Source: Cupriavidus sp. MP-37
GTDB taxonomy: Bacteria > Pseudomonadota > Gammaproteobacteria > Burkholderiales > Burkholderiaceae
Length of the DNA stretch: 64,000 nt
Reading direction: 5' to 3'
Assembly: GCF_020618415.1 (NCBI RefSeq)
Contig: NZ_CP085344.1
Coordinates: forward strand, 3,185,001-3,249,000
Numbering within the stretch: position 1 is the stretch's first letter; every line of letters starts with the position of its first letter. Below are positions 8,528 to 16,968 of the stretch, in pieces. The position numbers were made by a program, and so were the translations under genes. The notes under the pieces are model-generated. The model worked only from the letters and a program-made list of their open reading frames with translations. It searched no databases and was not told the origin of the DNA.

Positions 8528-9277
8528 ATGGGCACGGCGATGGTGGTCGATCTCGCCGCCGCGGTGACCGTGATCTCGCCGCACCTGGACGATGCCGTGT
8601 TCAGCTGCGGCGGGCTGATCGCGGCCGCGCGCGCGGCGCGCGTGGTGACGGTGTTCGCGGGCGTGCCGCCGGCGGACATGCCGGCCCCCGAGTGGGACCA
8701 GGCCGCCGGCTTTGCCAGCGCCGAGCAGGCGGTACTGTCGCGCCGCCGCGAAGACAACCACGCGCTCACCATGCTGGGCGCGCACGCGGTGTGGCTGGAT
8801 TTCTGGGACAGCCAGTATGGCCGCCGCTACACCCCGCAACAGCTTGCCGACGCGCTGCACACCGTGCTGCTGACGCAGACCGAGGGCGTGGTGGTGGCCC
8901 CGCTCGGGCTGTTCCATTCCGACCATGCGCTGGTGCATGACGCCTGCCGGCTGCTGATGCTGGCCGCGCACGCGCGCGGCCCGGCCTGGCGCACGCCGCC
9001 CGCCGCGGCGCCGCCACCCGTGCAGTGGCTCTACTACGAGGACGCGATCTACCGCCGCATGCCCGGCCTGCTGCAGCAGCGGCTGGTGCAATGCCGGGAC
9101 AGCGGCCTGCGCGCCACGCCCGTCAACCTGCCGGTGACGCAGTACCTGACGCAGAAGAGCTACGCGCTCAACGCCTACCAGAGCCAGCTGCAGCTGTTCA
9201 GCGAAGACCGGCTGTGCGACCTGTGCGCGCCCGAGCGCTACTGGATGCTGCAGCCGGCTGGCGCCGGGCCTGCCTGA
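8528..9277 (+). CDS. PIG-L/LmbE-family deacetylase
   Basis: 249 residues of the zinc-dependent LmbE-like N-acetylglucosaminyl deacetylase family. The family signature is ISPHLDDAVFSCGG (about 16-29), with the zinc-binding His and the Asp pair. A second zinc site is FHSDHALVHDA (about 138-148) with two His. The start at 8528 follows GAGGGGGC and sits 30 bp after the SDR stop. No signal peptide is seen, so it should act on a cytoplasmic GlcNAc-containing sugar or glycolipid. It is followed after 3 bp by a GT2 gene. It probably exposes an amine on the glycan made by this cluster (inference). Confidence 0.88.
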   Translation: MGTAMVVDLAAAVTVISPHLDDAVFSCGGLIAAARAARVVTVFAGVPPADMPAPEWDQAAGFASAEQAVLSRRREDNHALTMLGAHAVWLDFWDSQYGRRYTPQQLADALHTVLLTQTEGVVVAPLGLFHSDHALVHDACRLLMLAAHARGPAWRTPPAAAPPPVQWLYYEDAIYRRMPGLLQQRLVQCRDSGLRATPVNLPVTQYLTQKSYALNAYQSQLQLFSEDRLCDLCAPERYWMLQPAGAGPA

Positions 9278-9280
9278 GCC

Positions 9281-10213
9281 ATGCCTCATCCCATGCCACT
9301 ACCCATGCCGATAGCAACCACCGCCGCCCCTGGCCACCCTGCCCCGCGCGCCCGCCCCTGCGACATCAGCGTGGTCGTGCTGACGCACAACCGCCGCGAT
9401 TCGGTGCGCACCGCGCTGGCGCGCCTGAGCGCGCTGCCGGAACGCCCGCCCATCGCCGTGGTCGACAACGCCTCGGACGACGGCACCGCCGCCATGGTGC
9501 GGTGCGAGTTTCCGCACGCCGCGCTGCTGCGCAGCGCGCGCAACCTCGGCGCGGCCGGCCGCAACCTGGGCGCGGACTGGGCCTGCACCCGCTATGTCGC
9601 GTTCTGCGATGACGACTGCTGGTGGGCCCCCGGATCGCTGTCGGCGGCCTGCGCCATGTTCGAGCGCCATCCGCGCGTGGCCGCGCTGACGGCGCGCATC
9701 CTGGTGGGCGAGCACCGTGGCGAGGACCCCACCTGCGCGCGCATGGCGGCCAGCCCCCTGCCCTCCGCCATGCTGCCGGGCCGCGCCATCCTGGGCCTGA
9801 TGGCCGGCGCCACCGCGTTCCGCACCGATGCGTTCCGCCAGGCCGGCGGCTATCATCCGCGCTTCTTTCTCGGCGGCGAGGAAACGCTGCTGGCGCTGGA
9901 TCTCGCTGCGCGCGGCTGGCAACTGGTGTACGCGCCGCAGCTGGTGGTGCATCACCATCCCAGTCCGCTGCGCAATCCGGCGCAGCGCCGCTCGCTGCTG
10001 GCGCGCAATGCGATCTGGTCGGCCTGGCTGCGCTTGCCCTGGCAGGTGGCGCTGGAGGAAACCGCGGCGGCCCTGCCGCAGCTGTGGCGCTGCCAGGGAT
10101 GGCGCGGCCTGGCCGAGGTGCTGGGCGGCATGCCCTGGGTCTGGCAGGAGCGCCGCGTGATCCCGCCGGAGGTGTTGAAACTGCGCCGCCGGCTGCGCGA
10201 CCCGCGCGCCTGA
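9281..10213 (+). CDS. Family 2 glycosyltransferase
   Basis: 310-residue GT2/rhamnosyltransferase-like enzyme. After a Pro-rich leader of about 27 residues, the GT-A domain starts ISVVVLTHNRR, with the donor-binding VVDNASDDGT. The metal-binding motif is FCDDDCWWAPGS (near 107-118), the acceptor region is GGYHPRFFLGGEET, and there is a late VVHHHPSPLRN. A hydrophobic helix is not evident, so it is likely peripheral to the membrane. It starts 3 bp after the deacetylase stop and is the last gene of the rightward operon; the next gene converges from the opposite strand. A later in-frame start would remove the Pro-rich leader. Its substrate is unknown. Confidence 0.87.
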   Translation: MPHPMPLPMPIATTAAPGHPAPRARPCDISVVVLTHNRRDSVRTALARLSALPERPPIAVVDNASDDGTAAMVRCEFPHAALLRSARNLGAAGRNLGADWACTRYVAFCDDDCWWAPGSLSAACAMFERHPRVAALTARILVGEHRGEDPTCARMAASPLPSAMLPGRAILGLMAGATAFRTDAFRQAGGYHPRFFLGGEETLLALDLAARGWQLVYAPQLVVHHHPSPLRNPAQRRSLLARNAIWSAWLRLPWQVALEETAAALPQLWRCQGWRGLAEVLGGMPWVWQERRVIPPEVLKLRRRLRDPRA

Positions 10214-10243
10214 GGCGCGGCCGCTGCAGTCATTGGCGCCGCG

Positions 10244-12955
10244 CTACGCCTCCTGCGCGTCCTGCGTGGAGCGCACCGCCAGCGAGCGGATCGCCGCCAC
10301 CAGCTCGCCCACCCGCACCGGCTTGGACAGGTGCAGCTGGAACCCCGCCATCAGCGCGCGCATGCGGTCCTGCGGCTCGGCATGCCCGGACAGCGCGATC
10401 GCGGTCATGCGTTTGCCCAGCGGCACCTGCATCTGCGCTTCGAGCCGCCGCACCCGACGCAGCACGGTGTAGCCGTCTTCCTCGTCGAGCGCGAGGTCGC
10501 ACAGCAGCACCTGCGGCCACTGCCCCGGATGCGTTCCCGCCAGCAGCGCGATCACGTCGTCGCCGCGCTGCTGCGCGATGGCATGGGCGCCGTAGTCTTC
10601 GAGCGAGGCGCTCAGCACCTCGCGCGTGGGCTCGTCGTCGTCCAGCAGCAGCACCCGCAGGCCCTTGAGCGCCTGCGCATCGGGCACCTCCGGCGCCTCG
10701 GGCGCGGGCCCGGCGCCTGGCGCCGCGGCCGGCGCGCGGCGCGGCTCGGGCTCCTGCACGGCGCGCATCGGCATCAGCAGCTGGTAGGCGTGCGTGGGGC
10801 CGTCGGCCGTCAGCGTGACGCCGTGCTCGGCCAGCCATTCGCGCAGGCCCTGCACATCCGGCAACGGCAGCTCGCCCGGGGTGGCGGACAGGCGCAGGCC
10901 GGCCTGGCCGTCCAGCCGCTCCAGCCGCAGTTCCAGCCGTCCGCCCGGCTCGATGCTGGCGATCATGTGCTGGCACAGCTCCCAGATCGCCTTCTGCAGC
11001 ACGCCCGGATCGCCAGTGACGCGCAGCTCGGACTCGCTCTGCACCGTGAACAGGTTGATATGGCGCTCGGCGATCAGTTCGCGCAGCCCGTCGACCACGC
11101 TCGCCAGCAGGATCTCGAGGCGCACCGGCTGCAGCGCCAGGCGCCGCTCGGCGCGCTCCAGCTCGCGCTGCTGCTGCTGCAACTGCCACATCTGCGTGTA
11201 GATGCCGCCGCGCTCCAGCAGCGTGGCGTGGTTGCCGTCTTCGACGATGCGGCCATGCTCCATCACCAGGATGCGGTCGGCATCGACGATGGTCGAGAGC
11301 CGGTGCGCGATGATCAGCGCGGTGCGCCCGCGCGCAACTTCGGACAGCTCCTGCTGGATCGCGCGCTCCGCGCGCGTGTCCAGCGCCGAGGTAGCCTCGT
11401 CGAATACCACGATGGGCGGGCGCTTCAGCATCGCGCGCGCAATCGCCACGCGCTGGCGCTCGCCGCCCGACAGGCGCACGCCGCGCTCGCCCACCTGGGT
11501 TTCGTAGCCGTCGGGCAGGCGGTCGATAAAGGCGTCGAGCTGCGCCGCGCGCGCCGCCGCGACGATGTCGGCACGGGTGGCGCCTTCGCGGCCGTAGCCG
11601 ATGTTGTAGGCGATGGTGTCGTTGAACAGGATGGTGTCCTGCGGCACGATGCCGATCACTTCGCGCAGGCTGCGCTGCGTCACCAGGCGCAGGTCCTGGC
11701 CGTCGATGCTGATGCTGCCGCTGTCGGGCTGGTACAGCCGGAACAGCAGGCGCGCCAGCGTCGACTTGCCCGAGCCGCTGCCGCCGACCACCGCCACGGT
11801 CTGGCCCGCGCCGGCGCGGAAGCTGACGTCCCACAGGGTCTGGTGGCTGGGGTCGTAGCTGAAGTTGACGCGGTCGAACACGATCTCGCCGCGGCTGACG
11901 CGCAACGGGCGCGCGGCCGGCGCGTCGCTGTCCTCGCCGGGCTTGCCGTGGGCGTCGAGCAGCGCGAACAGCCGCTCGACGTTGGTCATGGCGTCGTTCG
12001 ACTCGCGGAAGATAAAGCCCAGCGTATTGAGCGGCAGCACCACCTGGATGATGTAGGCGTTGATCAGCACCAGGTCGCCCACCGACAGCGAGCCCTGAAT
12101 CACCCGCTGCGTGGCCAGCAGCATCACCGCGCCCACCCCCACCGCGATGCACAGGCTCTGCCCGATATGCAGGGCCGACAGCGCATACTGGTTTTCGACG
12201 CTGATGCCGATCCAGCGCTGCAGCATCTCGGACAGCCGTCGGGTTTCGAAGGACTCGCGCGCGAAGAACTTGACGGTGTCGTAGTTGAGCAGGCTGTCCA
12301 CCACCTTGCTGTTGGTGGTGGCCTCGACCGCATTGACCTGGCGCTGCACGCGCATGCGCCGCTGCGTGAAGACATAGGTAAAGCCGGCGTACAGCACGAA
12401 CACGCCCAGGATGATGGCGGCGAAGGCCGCGCCATAGGCACCGATCATGATGGCCAGCACCGACACGATCTCCATCAGCGTCGGCACGATGGTGAAGACC
12501 GCCACGCCCAGCAGGAAGCCGATCGCCGCGGTGCCTTTCTCCAGGTCGCGGATCACGCTGCCGGTGGCGCGCTGCGCGTGGAAGCGCGCGCCCAGCGCAT
12601 GCAGGTGCGCAAAGGCGCGTTCCATGAAGCCCGCCACCGTGCTCTGCGTCACGTAGGCAAAGACCACGTCGCGCAGCTCGCTGAAGGCGTTGCCGAGCAG
12701 CCGCAGGATGGCATAGGCCAGCACCAGGAACACCGGCATCGCCACCAGCCCCAGGCGCGCGGCATCGGTGCCGGCCGCCGCCGGCGTGACCTCGTCGACC
12801 ACCAGCTTGAGCATCAGCGGCACGGCCACCGCGCAGGCCTTGGCCAGCAGCAGCAGCGACACCGCGACCAGCACGCGGGCACGGAAGCGCCAGATCGCGC
12901 GGAACAGTTCCGCGGCGATGCGGCGGCGCGAGGCGGGGCGGATGGTCTGGGGCAT
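10244..12955 (-). CDS. Atm1-type ABC exporter fused to a kinase-like module and a receiver domain
   Basis: 903 residues. Residues 1-330 form an ABC exporter membrane domain with about six helices, most like the Atm1/HMT1 heavy-metal exporter half-transporters. Residues 350-590 are the ATPase: Walker A GGSGSGKST (391-399), Q-loop near 439, signature LSGGERQ (495-501), Walker B VVFDEATSALD (516-526) and H-loop H551. Residues 605-735 look like a degraded histidine-kinase ATPase. An N-box-like ELCQHMIASI and a GGRLEL strand are present, but there are no G1/G2 boxes and no phospho-accepting His box. A Pro/Ala linker leads to a complete receiver (766-890) with acidic pocket DDD (772-774), phospho-acceptor D820 in LLCDLAL, S856 and K878. 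Atm1 proteins normally stop near residue 600. It converges on the glycan operon, so export of that product is only a guess. Confidence 0.9.
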   Translation of the reverse strand: MPQTIRPASRRRIAAELFRAIWRFRARVLVAVSLLLLAKACAVAVPLMLKLVVDEVTPAAAGTDAARLGLVAMPVFLVLAYAILRLLGNAFSELRDVVFAYVTQSTVAGFMERAFAHLHALGARFHAQRATGSVIRDLEKGTAAIGFLLGVAVFTIVPTLMEIVSVLAIMIGAYGAAFAAIILGVFVLYAGFTYVFTQRRMRVQRQVNAVEATTNSKVVDSLLNYDTVKFFARESFETRRLSEMLQRWIGISVENQYALSALHIGQSLCIAVGVGAVMLLATQRVIQGSLSVGDLVLINAYIIQVVLPLNTLGFIFRESNDAMTNVERLFALLDAHGKPGEDSDAPAARPLRVSRGEIVFDRVNFSYDPSHQTLWDVSFRAGAGQTVAVVGGSGSGKSTLARLLFRLYQPDSGSISIDGQDLRLVTQRSLREVIGIVPQDTILFNDTIAYNIGYGREGATRADIVAAARAAQLDAFIDRLPDGYETQVGERGVRLSGGERQRVAIARAMLKRPPIVVFDEATSALDTRAERAIQQELSEVARGRTALIIAHRLSTIVDADRILVMEHGRIVEDGNHATLLERGGIYTQMWQLQQQQRELERAERRLALQPVRLEILLASVVDGLRELIAERHINLFTVQSESELRVTGDPGVLQKAIWELCQHMIASIEPGGRLELRLERLDGQAGLRLSATPGELPLPDVQGLREWLAEHGVTLTADGPTHAYQLLMPMRAVQEPEPRRAPAAAPGAGPAPEAPEVPDAQALKGLRVLLLDDDEPTREVLSASLEDYGAHAIAQQRGDDVIALLAGTHPGQWPQVLLCDLALDEEDGYTVLRRVRRLEAQMQVPLGKRMTAIALSGHAEPQDRMRALMAGFQLHLSKPVRVGELVAAIRSLAVRSTQDAQEA

Positions 12956-13176
12956 GCGCGCGGTTCAGGCGTCAGGCGTTGGGTACGGCAAGGCTAGCCG
13001 CGGCGCGCCGTGGCGCGGCCGTCGCGGGGGTGTTGGGGGAAGGCAAATTCCATACCGATGCCGTCACGGCGCTGGCGGCGCTGGCGGCGCTGGCGCCCCG
13101 CCAGCGCGCGTTGCCATGGCGCGAAACCTGCTGCAAAGCGCATGCAGCGCCCGCGCGCTGCATCTCTGCCATCGCC

Positions 13177-13785
13177 ATGCCCGAGCGCAACAAGCCGCCT
13201 GTCAGCCGCGGCGAACTCAACGAATGCCGGCGCTGCCCGTTGTGGCGCAACGCCACCCAGGGCGTGCCCGGCGCCGGCGCGGCCCACGCGCGCATCATGC
13301 TGGTCGGCGAACAGCCGGGCTCGCAGGAAGACCTGCAGGGCTCGCCCTTTGTCGGGCCGGCCGGACACCTGCTCGATGAAGCGCTGCAGGCCGCCGGCCT
13401 GGACCGCGACAAGCTCTTCATGACCAACGCGGTCAAGCATTTCAAGTTCGAGTGGCGCGGCAAGCGCCGGCTGCACAAATCGCCCGCGCAGCAGGAAATC
13501 GAAGCCTGCAACCTGTGGCTGGAGCGCGAGCTGGAGCAAGTGCACCCGACCGTGGTGGTGGCGCTCGGCGCCACCGCGGCGCGCGCGGTGCTGGGCCGCA
13601 AGAGCGTGACGCTGGCGGGCATGATGGAGACACCGGTGGAGCATGAGGGGCGGCTGGTCATCGCGACCTACCACCCCTCCTTTGCCCTGCGCCAGCGCAG
13701 CGACGAGGCGCGTGCGGCGGCCTTCGACCGCATCGTGCGCAGCCTGCAGGCTGCCGCGCGCCTGGCGCGCGGCGCCAGGCCCTGA
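13177..13785 (+). CDS. udgX: UdgX-type uracil-DNA glycosylase
   Basis: 202 residues from the chosen ATG. UdgX excises uracil from DNA and remains covalently attached through a His, as shown for the mycobacterial enzyme. The family-4/5-like motif GEQPGSQEDLQGSPFVGPAG spans 44-63. The UdgX-specific loop GKRRLHKSP (95-103) supplies the candidate nucleophile H100, and YHPSF is the C-terminal catalytic His motif. Iron-sulfur ligands C17 and C20 (ECRRC) and C111 are present. The position that is a third Cys in family 4 is His here (VKHF), as in UdgX. The frame stays open upstream to 12979, so a longer N-terminus is possible, but the family normally starts near here. No strong ribosome-binding site is visible. 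Confidence 0.85.
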   Translation: MPERNKPPVSRGELNECRRCPLWRNATQGVPGAGAAHARIMLVGEQPGSQEDLQGSPFVGPAGHLLDEALQAAGLDRDKLFMTNAVKHFKFEWRGKRRLHKSPAQQEIEACNLWLERELEQVHPTVVVALGATAARAVLGRKSVTLAGMMETPVEHEGRLVIATYHPSFALRQRSDEARAAAFDRIVRSLQAAARLARGARP

Positions 13786-13789
13786 GCGG

Positions 13790-14071
13790 TCAGGACCGGT
13801 TCACGGTCGGCGGCGCGTCGGGATCGCGGCTGCCGGGATCGTGCAGGTCACGCGCGCCGACGCCGGGTGGCATTTCGCCCTTGCCGGACGGCGCGGTCCC
13901 GGGCCGTTTCGGTTCTTGCTTGCGGTGTGATGCGGCATCCTCCCAATCGGCGCGGGCACGTTCGCGGGCGCGCTGGTTGTCCGCCGCGTTTTCCTTCAGT
14001 TCACGGTCATCCAGGCCCTGGCGCCGGTCGAGCGAAGGGTTGTTCGAGGTGTCGTGCTTGCTGTGCTTCAT
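13790..14071 (-). CDS. Small charged disordered protein
   Basis: 93 residues starting at 14071 with a good GGAGG about six bases upstream. The sequence is hydrophilic and low in complexity: KHSKHDTSNNPSLDRRQG at the start, a Glu/Arg-rich middle, and a Pro/Gly/Asp-rich end. No hydrophobic core, signal peptide or known domain is visible. It lies 4 bp from the convergent UdgX stop. The start signal and codon use support a real gene; function unknown. Proteins of this kind are often annotated as hypothetical in Cupriavidus (general knowledge, not checked). Confidence 0.6.
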   Translation of the reverse strand: MKHSKHDTSNNPSLDRRQGLDDRELKENAADNQRARERARADWEDAASHRKQEPKRPGTAPSGKGEMPPGVGARDLHDPGSRDPDAPPTVNRS

Positions 14072-14324
14072 AACGCCTCCGGTAGTGCCGGCGACAAATG
14101 CCGGCCAACACCGCGATGCGCGCAACTTCCGTTCCCACCCCTGCCCGCACGCTACGCCGGCATCCGGCGGCTCCCCGGCCACCCATGCTTGTAACAACCG
14201 CCGGCGCTTGTAGAAAGTGCTTTGCGCCGGGCAGCCGCCACGCCGTGCGCGCCAGCGCGCAGGTTGGCCCGGCAAATGCTTTTCCCGTACCACCAGCCTG
14301 CTTTTGCTTACCAGGAGACTCCCG

Positions 14325-14708
14325 ATGCGATCCACCATCCCACATGCCGCAGCGCTCGTGCTGCTATCCGCGTTTGCAGGGGCGGCGCTGGCGCAGCCGG
14401 CCGATACCGGCGTGCGCACCGACAAGGGCCCGAAGGGCAGCCAGACCATTCCGCCCCCCGGTGCCAGCACCACGCCGGGCAGTACGCCGGGCGCCACGCC
14501 GACCAATCCCGGCGGCCTCGCCAAGGACCTTGGCGACGTGCCCAAGGAGCCGCACACCGCGGGCGGCCTGCCCGGCCGCGACAAGCCCAAGCCGGCCTCG
14601 GAAAGCGCCGGCAAGGCCGACCGTGACGGCCTGCACGGCAAGCCGCGCAAGGGCACCGGCGGGGCCTCGATCGACCAGACCCGCGTGCCGGATTCCAAGG
14701 CGCGCTGA
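14325..14708 (+). CDS. Exported low-complexity protein
   Basis: 127 residues with an N-terminal signal peptide: a basic start, then a hydrophobic stretch ending LLSAFAGAALAQP with an AxA-type cleavage site near residue 23. The mature part is Gly/Pro/Lys-rich and looks disordered, with repeated GST/GAT-P elements and a Lys/Gly-rich second half. ATG at 14325 has AGGAGA six to seven bases upstream. The reading frame continues upstream, but the signal peptide and ribosome-binding site fix the start. No domain recognised; probably periplasmic. It ends 5 bp before the convergent oxidoreductase stop. Confidence 0.6.
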   Translation: MRSTIPHAAALVLLSAFAGAALAQPADTGVRTDKGPKGSQTIPPPGASTTPGSTPGATPTNPGGLAKDLGDVPKEPHTAGGLPGRDKPKPASESAGKADRDGLHGKPRKGTGGASIDQTRVPDSKAR

Positions 14709-14713
14709 TCGCT

Positions 14714-15655
14714 TCAGGGCACGAGCACGAAGCGCTGGCGCGCCCCCTTGGCTTGCGCCGCCCACACCCGCCCGACCGCTTCCAGCGGTTCGGCGACGAT
14801 ATCGATTTCCATGCGGCCGGCCGCGGTGTGGCGGCATAGTTCGGCATAGGCCTGTGCCTGCGCCTCGATGGGGGCGTGATAGTAGGCGAAGCCCATGATG
14901 TCGAAGCAGGCCTGGCGCGCGGCGCCGCCGGCAAAGGTGATGGTCGGCGCCACCGTGGTGCCGATGTGGACCAGGCGCCCGCCGTGGCCCAGCGCCAGCA
15001 GCGCGGCTTCGGCGGGCGCGCCGCAGAGATAGTCGAGCACGACGTCGACGTTGCCGTCGGCGGCGTTGCGATACGCGTCGAGCAGGTCGCCCGGCTGATC
15101 GAGCGGCACCACCGCATCCGCGCCCAGCCGGCGGGCCCGCTGCAGGGCCCGCACGTCGCGCCCGGCGGCGATTACGCGGCCCGCGCCCAGCAGCTTGGCC
15201 GCGGCCACCGCCAGCAGCCCGGAGATGCCAGTGGCGCCGAGCACCAGCACGGTTTCGCCCGGCTGCATGCGCGCGCGCCATGACAATGGCAGCCATGCCG
15301 CCAGGCCGGCGTTGCCCAGCGCTGCCGCGCGCGCGTCGTCGATGCCGTCCGGCACCGGGAAGGTCAGCGCCGGGTCCACCAGCGCGTGCTGCGCCATCGA
15401 GCCGTACGGCGCGCGCGGCGCATTGACGTTGAAGTAGACGCGCCGGCCGTCGGCAAGGCGCCCCACGCCCTCGCGCCCCACCACGAAGCGGCCCGCGGCC
15501 GGCTTGATGTAGTGGCGGCCTTCGGCAATGGCCATGTCGAGCCGCGTCAGCGCTGCCGCGGCAACCTTGACCACGACCTGGCCGGGCCCGGCGGCCGGGT
15601 CATCGAACTCCTGGTACACCGGCGCCTGGCCGGCGAGCGATACCGCTGCTTTCAT
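14714..15655 (-). CDS. Zinc-less MDR family alcohol dehydrogenase/quinone oxidoreductase
   Basis: 313-residue medium-chain dehydrogenase/reductase, cytoplasmic and NAD(P)H-dependent. The N-terminal GroES-like fold starts MKAAVSLAGQAPVYQEF. The nucleotide-binding domain has VLVLGATGISGLLAVAAAKLLGA written here only by its core GATGISG (about 140-146), and GAGRVIAAGRD precedes the coenzyme-binding RALQRARRLGAD. The structural-zinc Cys cluster of classical ADHs is absent, so it belongs with the quinone-reductase-like MDRs. A LacI-type operator sits 69 bp upstream of the start and the divergent lacI-family gene follows, so the regulator probably controls it. Substrate unknown. Confidence 0.82.
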   Translation of the reverse strand: MKAAVSLAGQAPVYQEFDDPAAGPGQVVVKVAAAALTRLDMAIAEGRHYIKPAAGRFVVGREGVGRLADGRRVYFNVNAPRAPYGSMAQHALVDPALTFPVPDGIDDARAAALGNAGLAAWLPLSWRARMQPGETVLVLGATGISGLLAVAAAKLLGAGRVIAAGRDVRALQRARRLGADAVVPLDQPGDLLDAYRNAADGNVDVVLDYLCGAPAEAALLALGHGGRLVHIGTTVAPTITFAGGAARQACFDIMGFAYYHAPIEAQAQAYAELCRHTAAGRMEIDIVAEPLEAVGRVWAAQAKGARQRFVLVP

Positions 15656-15723
15656 TCCTGTCTCCCCATACTGGCTGGCCCCGGGCCGGCACGCCTTGGC
15701 ATGGCCGCCGGGGCAGATTACAA

Positions 15724-15737
15724 TGCAATCGATTGCA
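15724..15737. promoter_or_regulatory. LacI-family operator, copy 1
   Basis: TGCAATCGATTGCA is a perfect 14-bp palindrome with the central CG pair typical of LacI/GalR operators. It lies between the divergent oxidoreductase (start 15655) and lacI-family gene (15879). The identical palindrome recurs at 16932-16945, which makes chance unlikely. Confidence 0.75.
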
Positions 15738-15878
15738 CGACAAGCGCCAAGCCTGCGGCATCCGGGCGGATTCTAGCCACGGCCGCCGGCTTGCGTCCAA
15801 TCCACTTTTTGCCGGTATCCCGATAACCAGGCGGTATGGCGTCATGGCGTAACGCCTGCCGCACGCGTGCACCATGCG

Positions 15879-16892
15879 ATGAGCAAACCCACCATCAAGC
15901 AGATTGCCGAAGCGCTCGACGTGCATCCGTCGACGGTGTCGCGCGTGCTCAACCCGCAGACCCGCCACCGCATCGGCGACGAACTGGTGGCACGGGTGCT
16001 GAAGGCGGCGCAGGACCTGCACTACTCGCCCAACCGGATTGCCGCGGCACTGCGCACGCGGCGCTCGGGCACCATCGGCGTGGTGGTGCCGGACATCGGC
16101 AGCCCGGTGTTCCCGCCCATCGTGCTCGGCATCGAGAACGCCCTGTCGCGCCACCGCTATATCCCGATCGTGGCCAACGCCGGCGGCGACAAGGCGCGCC
16201 AGACCTTTATCGTCGACCAGCTGCTGGCGCGGCAGGTCGACGGCCTGATCCTGGCCACCGCCGAGCGCAACGACCCGGTGGTGGACCATTGCCTGGCACA
16301 GGGCGTGCCGCTGGTGATGGTCAACCGCAGCGACGATGGCGGGCGCGTCTCCAGCATTGTCGGCGACCACCGCCAGGCGATGGCGCTCGCCGTCGGCCAC
16401 CTGCACGCACTGGGCCACCGGCGCATCGGGCATGTCGCCGGCCCGTCCAGCCTGTCGACCGGGCATGAACGCGAAGCGGGCTTCCTGCAGGCGGTGGCCG
16501 AGCTGGGCCTGCGCGGGTCGCACTGCCCGGTGGTGCGGGCGCCGGCCTACACGGAGGCCGCCGGCGAGGCCGCGTGCGCGCAACTGCTGGCGCAGCGCCG
16601 GCGCGTCACCGCGGTGGTGGCCGCCAATGACTTCCTGGCGCTGGGCTGCTACGCGGCCGTGCGCGCCATCGGCGGCAGCTGCCCGTCCGACCTGTCGGTG
16701 GTCGGGCACAACGACATGCTGCTGATGCATGCGGTCGCCCCGGCGCTGACCACCATCCGCGTGCCGTTCTACGAGATGGGAACGCGCGCCGCCGCGTTGA
16801 TGCTGGGCGCGCTGGACGGCAGCATCACCACCACGGCGCGGACCCTGCTGGCGCCGGAACTGGTGGTCAGGGCATCGACCCGGGCTGTGTAA
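15879..16892 (+). CDS. LacI/GalR-family transcriptional regulator
   Basis: 337 residues. The N-terminal LacI helix-turn-helix is TIKQIAEALDVHPSTVSRVL (about 4-23), followed by the hinge helix region SPNRIAAALRTRR. The periplasmic-binding-protein-like effector domain starts GTIGVVVPDIGSPVF and includes the family's typical GHRRIGHVAG and ANDFLALGC. ATG at 15879 is taken as the start; an in-frame GTG at 15867 is possible. Its gene is bracketed by two copies of the palindrome TGCAATCGATTGCA, one toward the MDR gene and one in front of the lysR gene. It probably represses both and itself (inference). Inducer unknown, probably a sugar or hydroxy acid. Confidence 0.9.
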   Translation: MSKPTIKQIAEALDVHPSTVSRVLNPQTRHRIGDELVARVLKAAQDLHYSPNRIAAALRTRRSGTIGVVVPDIGSPVFPPIVLGIENALSRHRYIPIVANAGGDKARQTFIVDQLLARQVDGLILATAERNDPVVDHCLAQGVPLVMVNRSDDGGRVSSIVGDHRQAMALAVGHLHALGHRRIGHVAGPSSLSTGHEREAGFLQAVAELGLRGSHCPVVRAPAYTEAAGEAACAQLLAQRRRVTAVVAANDFLALGCYAAVRAIGGSCPSDLSVVGHNDMLLMHAVAPALTTIRVPFYEMGTRAAALMLGALDGSITTTARTLLAPELVVRASTRAV

Positions 16893-16930
16893 AGCGGGCG
16901 CCCCGGCCACCGCTTTTTTTTGTGAATTTT

Positions 16931-16946
16931 GTGCAATCGATTGCAC
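16931..16946. promoter_or_regulatory. LacI-family operator, copy 2, upstream of lysR
   Basis: GTGCAATCGATTGCAC contains the same 14-bp palindrome as the first operator, extended here to 18 bp (16930-16947). It ends 22 bp before the lysR ATG, where bound repressor would block transcription start. Confidence 0.75.
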
Positions 16947-16968
16947 ACGCATGACAGGAGTACCGGCC

